Origin: Ridgeia piscesae | Lineage: Eukaryota; Annelida; Polychaeta; Sabellida; Siboglinidae | Direction of reading: 5' to 3' | Assembly (NCBI GenBank): GCA_025642075.2 | Contig: JAODUO010000065.1 | Coordinates: forward strand, 607,001 to 671,000 | Length of the DNA: 64,000 bases | Part shown: positions 11,191 through 64,000 of the stretch, in pieces | Position numbering within the stretch: position 1 is the stretch's first letter | Layout of the letters: each line of letters starts with the position of its first letter | Position numbers and translations under genes: made by a program | Notes under the pieces: model-generated | Database searches by the model: none | Told to the model about the DNA's origin: nothing | The model's input: the letters and a program-made list of their open reading frames with translations, nothing else

Positions 11191-12584
11191 TATGGAATGG
11201 CATCCATCGACGCCATAAAATAACAAATGACCTGAATAACTAGAAACATGTCGTAATTTCTAGATATATATTTTACAGATATTTTACAGAGGGTGGCTTA
11301 TAATTAAGTTAATATACATTAAACATCCGCATATGTACAAACTAATCTAAGTTTTACATGTAAATACAACAAGCTGGGTTTGCAATTAATATGGATTTAA
11401 ACAGTACCAACTTATGCTGTGATAACATTTCCCCTTACATCTCAAATCCTGACACGTGCAGACAACATAATTATCATACAACTCATGTTCTACTCACATG
11501 AAAAACCCCAATTAACATCCTATTTGAGAGGGTGCACTAAATGTCAATACAGTTATCAAAATGTAACACACGCACACACACACGCAAATACTTTTAAAAT
11601 TGTACTCATAATAAACCAACATTTAAACTCAAATTTGTACATTGGATTCTGTCCCAAATATACAACTGATACATTGTAATGAACTGAATACTGCCTCAAA
11701 TGTACAATGTGTACACCAAGTGTATACAACAATAATGTATAATTTATGCAGTGAGTGTACAGAATCATTTCCAACAAGCAAGATATGTCCTGTATGATAT
11801 AGTCATATACCAAAGGTATGCATTAGTAATATATTACTCACCTGGATTCAAACACAATTGTCAGTGTGAATGACATAACAACTAAACATTCCAGCAAATA
11901 ATTAACTTGAATGTGAGTGACAGAAAGTCATACAAGTCGCCAGCACACAAGCAGTGTACACAATAAACGTACTCAGATGATATGAAAACTCCAACGATAT
12001 ACATAAGATTTTGCCAGTTTTGCAAGTCACAGAAATACACTGCTAAATCAGACATTGAGAAATCTCACACTCAGATGCGGTTTGTATACAGGATTATAGA
12101 TTAAAACAAGCATCATGGGCAATACTTTCTCGTTCTGTCTTGCACCATGCCTGTGTATGTATTACTGGCCTAGAGTATTAAAAGTGACAACTAAACGTTA
12201 ACTCCACGTTAAACTCACTGCTGTTTTTGCATATTTGTAAATTATAGATATAGGATCCTCATGAAATATCATAATGTTAATATAATTATATCAATTACTC
12301 ATCCACCAAATAATCTCAGAAATGAATGGTTTTGCGGGATATCCTATAAAAAACAAATCAAACTGTGCAAAGATGTAGATTGACTGAATAATGGTACCAC
12401 TTTTTTAATGGATTTATAATATGTTCTTATAATTTGTGTTTATAAACAAATATTGCATCTTGATCACAAGTAGTACTCATTACTCAGCCAAACTAGAATT
12501 TGATGACATATTATTAGTTACAGTAAAACACACAATATGTCAATACAATTTTCCTGCAAAAGATGTTAGCATAGGATGAGTATT

Positions 12585-12590
12585 TTTAAT
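12585..12590 (-). terminator. PHKB: Candidate PHKB poly(A) signal ATTAAA
   Basis: Minus-strand ATTAAA about 125 nt after the PHKB stop. A more distal AATAAA at 9830-9835 is an alternative. Neither is confirmed. Confidence 0.3.
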
Positions 12591-12714
12591 GACAGTTAAA
12601 ATATGACATTTCCCTAGAGGCATGACTCATTGCTTTCTTAGACTTAATGCCATACAGGAGACACTGTACAATGATGATATAGCAGTCGTGACATGTCCTT
12701 TAAGACAGACAGCA

Positions 12715-62743
<50,029 letters not shown>

Positions 62744-63572
62744 GATTGCCTGAAAGATACAACCATGACATAGTGAAAATTAGGAGGTCAAAGAAAAAGA
62801 GTTATATTAATTATAACAACATCTAGCAAAAATACCATGAATTATTTTCATTTCTAAAATGAACATTACATTAATTCTTTCAAGGCCAGATCAATCTAAA
62901 TATATATATATGGTAACAGTACTACTGAAGCATAGTAAATTAATATTTGTAAAGAATCATGTGATACTCTCAAGTTGCATGAATGCAAACATATAAATTA
63001 TATCTGATCCGGTTCAGATAACATTTTCACTACATTATGAAGAACAAATTACTGATGTAACTAGCCAAGTATCTGACATATAAGTAAATTAATTACCAAA
63101 ATATCAATTGCTAGTTTGACAAAAATAAAATATCGTGAAGTAACGCTCAACAATAAATTTTAATATATACTGGATATATGCTGCATATAATGTTTTCATA
63201 AAGTACTACACCGGTATGTTACAGAATGCAAATTTTCAACTCTCGCACATTATTTGGATTTTGTGTACGCGACTACATGTATGTCTGCTTTGTCTATGTG
63301 ATCACCATGTGCCATTTTGGTTGTATTTAAGCTGCATGTTTACCTGTGAATGGGACTATACTGATTTAATTTTGATTTATTTATGTCTGCCACTGATTAC
63401 AGTAAACCCCTACAACATGAAACAGTTTTGTTATGCACATACCCAGATTTTATTTGGGTTTTTTCAATGCTAATTTTAGTAGTAGCAACGCATTGAGAAA
63501 TACTCTGAACCAGCATACTATGTGATGTATTTAGATTAGTTGATGCAATGTTCTATTGATATCGTTAATAAT

Positions 63573-63590
63573 TTATATATATATACATAC

Positions 63591-63630
<40 letters not shown>
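63573..63630. repeat. (TA)n tract with TACA interruptions
   Basis: atatatatacatacatatat-type tract beside the palindrome at 63646. Confidence 0.9.
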
Positions 63631-63635
<5 letters not shown>

Positions 63636-63645
63636 TAATTAATAT

Positions 63646-63713
63646 AACTGTTATTGTCAGGATCATATACCATGATAAATTTATCATAGTATATGATCCT
63701 GGCAATAACAGTT
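63646..63713. repeat. 68-bp near-perfect palindrome without loop
   Basis: Arms 63646-63679 and 63680-63713 are reverse complements with two mismatches (aactgttattgtcaggatca...). It lies upstream of the PHKB start. Confidence 0.92.
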
Positions 63714-64000
63714 TTAGCACTGAGCCTCAGGCACAATCAAAACAAAGAAATGCTTTTCATGTTCTGAAGGCAGCTAAAGTTTCAAGCCCCACACTCATAT
63801 AACACCAGTCAAAACATGCAGTCAACATCGACAGCTTGTCTACACCGACTTTACTTTAGTCTCAGTGCAATTATGCAAAATGAAATATTAATAGGAATGT
63901 GTCAACAAGTGAGTCAATTGTCAATATGAATTTTTGTACAATGTCCGAGCTCATAAAATGGGCTATAATAACAGCTATAATAAATTATATGGTAGTTTTG

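Larger units (their letters stand above)
9713..12714. other. Convergent 3' region between FCSK and PHKB
   Basis: No exon is recognised in these 3 kb. It presumably contains the PHKB 3'UTR on the minus strand. Candidate minus-strand polyadenylation hexamers are ATTAAA at 12585-12590 (about 125 nt after the stop) and AATAAA at 9830-9835, which would give a 2.9-kb 3'UTR ending about 120 bp from the FCSK signal. A short 21-bp tandem repeat lies at 11107-11190. Short ORFs on both strands look random. Confidence 0.5.
62744..64000 (-). other. Upstream of the PHKB start codon
   Basis: 62744-62749 are 5'UTR bases of exon 1. Beyond 62751 the sequence is intron or promoter. It contains a TA tract (63573-63630) and a 68-bp palindrome. 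No 5'UTR exon or core promoter could be identified. Confidence 0.5.

Overview
The window is metazoan nuclear DNA. It is AT-rich, with short exons (58-231 nt), GT-AG introns, CR1/L2-like LINE remnants, a tRNA-derived SINE and an exceptional load of tandem repeats (roughly 26 kb of 64 kb). The repeat style, transposon remnants and protein divergence suggest a marine invertebrate, probably a lophotrochozoan such as a mollusc. The species cannot be fixed from sequence alone.

Two convergent genes fill the window. On the + strand, 2621-8796 holds the last six coding exons of L-fucose kinase (FCSK), a GHMP-family kinase of the fucose salvage pathway; its 5' part lies left of the window. On the - strand, 62743-12715 holds a complete 25-exon gene for the beta regulatory subunit of phosphorylase b kinase (PHKB). 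The exons were joined by hand. All phases agree, the CDS is 3291 nt (1096 residues plus stop), close to the vertebrate length, and the protein ends in a CaaX-like CHLS. The genes meet tail to tail between about 9.7 and 12.7 kb.

Two features stand out in PHKB. First, two exons occur as diverged tandem duplicates of identical length and phase: exon 7a/7b (160 nt each) and exon 14a/14b (105 nt each). These look like unreported mutually exclusive exon pairs. Because 160 is not a multiple of 3, including both or neither copy of exon 7 breaks the frame. Second, at least five exon-intron junctions, in both genes, have been captured inside the adjacent minisatellite, so each repeat unit carries a copy of the exon edge plus the splice site. 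These are the donors of FCSK exons C and D, PHKB exon 8 and PHKB exon 21, and the acceptor of PHKB exon 14a. The largest array, about 10.4 kb and about 170 copies of 61 bp at exon 21, has units that divide into a 37-nt exon-end copy and a 24-nt GT...AG segment.

Layout: 1-2196 33-bp minisatellite; 2621-8796 FCSK 3' exons with donor-derived arrays and a LINE 3' end; 8797-9710 FCSK 3'UTR; 9.7-12.7 kb convergent 3' ends; 12.7-14.9 kb PHKB exons 25-22; 15-28.8 kb the giant intron 21 with LINE remnant, 44-bp hairpin and the 61-bp array; 28.8-39.8 kb exons 21-13 with minisatellites in several introns; 40-46 kb intron 12 with an 82-bp array and a CA-type tract; 46-51 kb exons 12-8 with 31-bp and 63-bp arrays; 53.5-57 kb exons 7b and 7a; 57-58.5 kb ~355-bp repeats; 58.5-62.7 kb exons 6-1; 62.7-64 kb upstream sequence.
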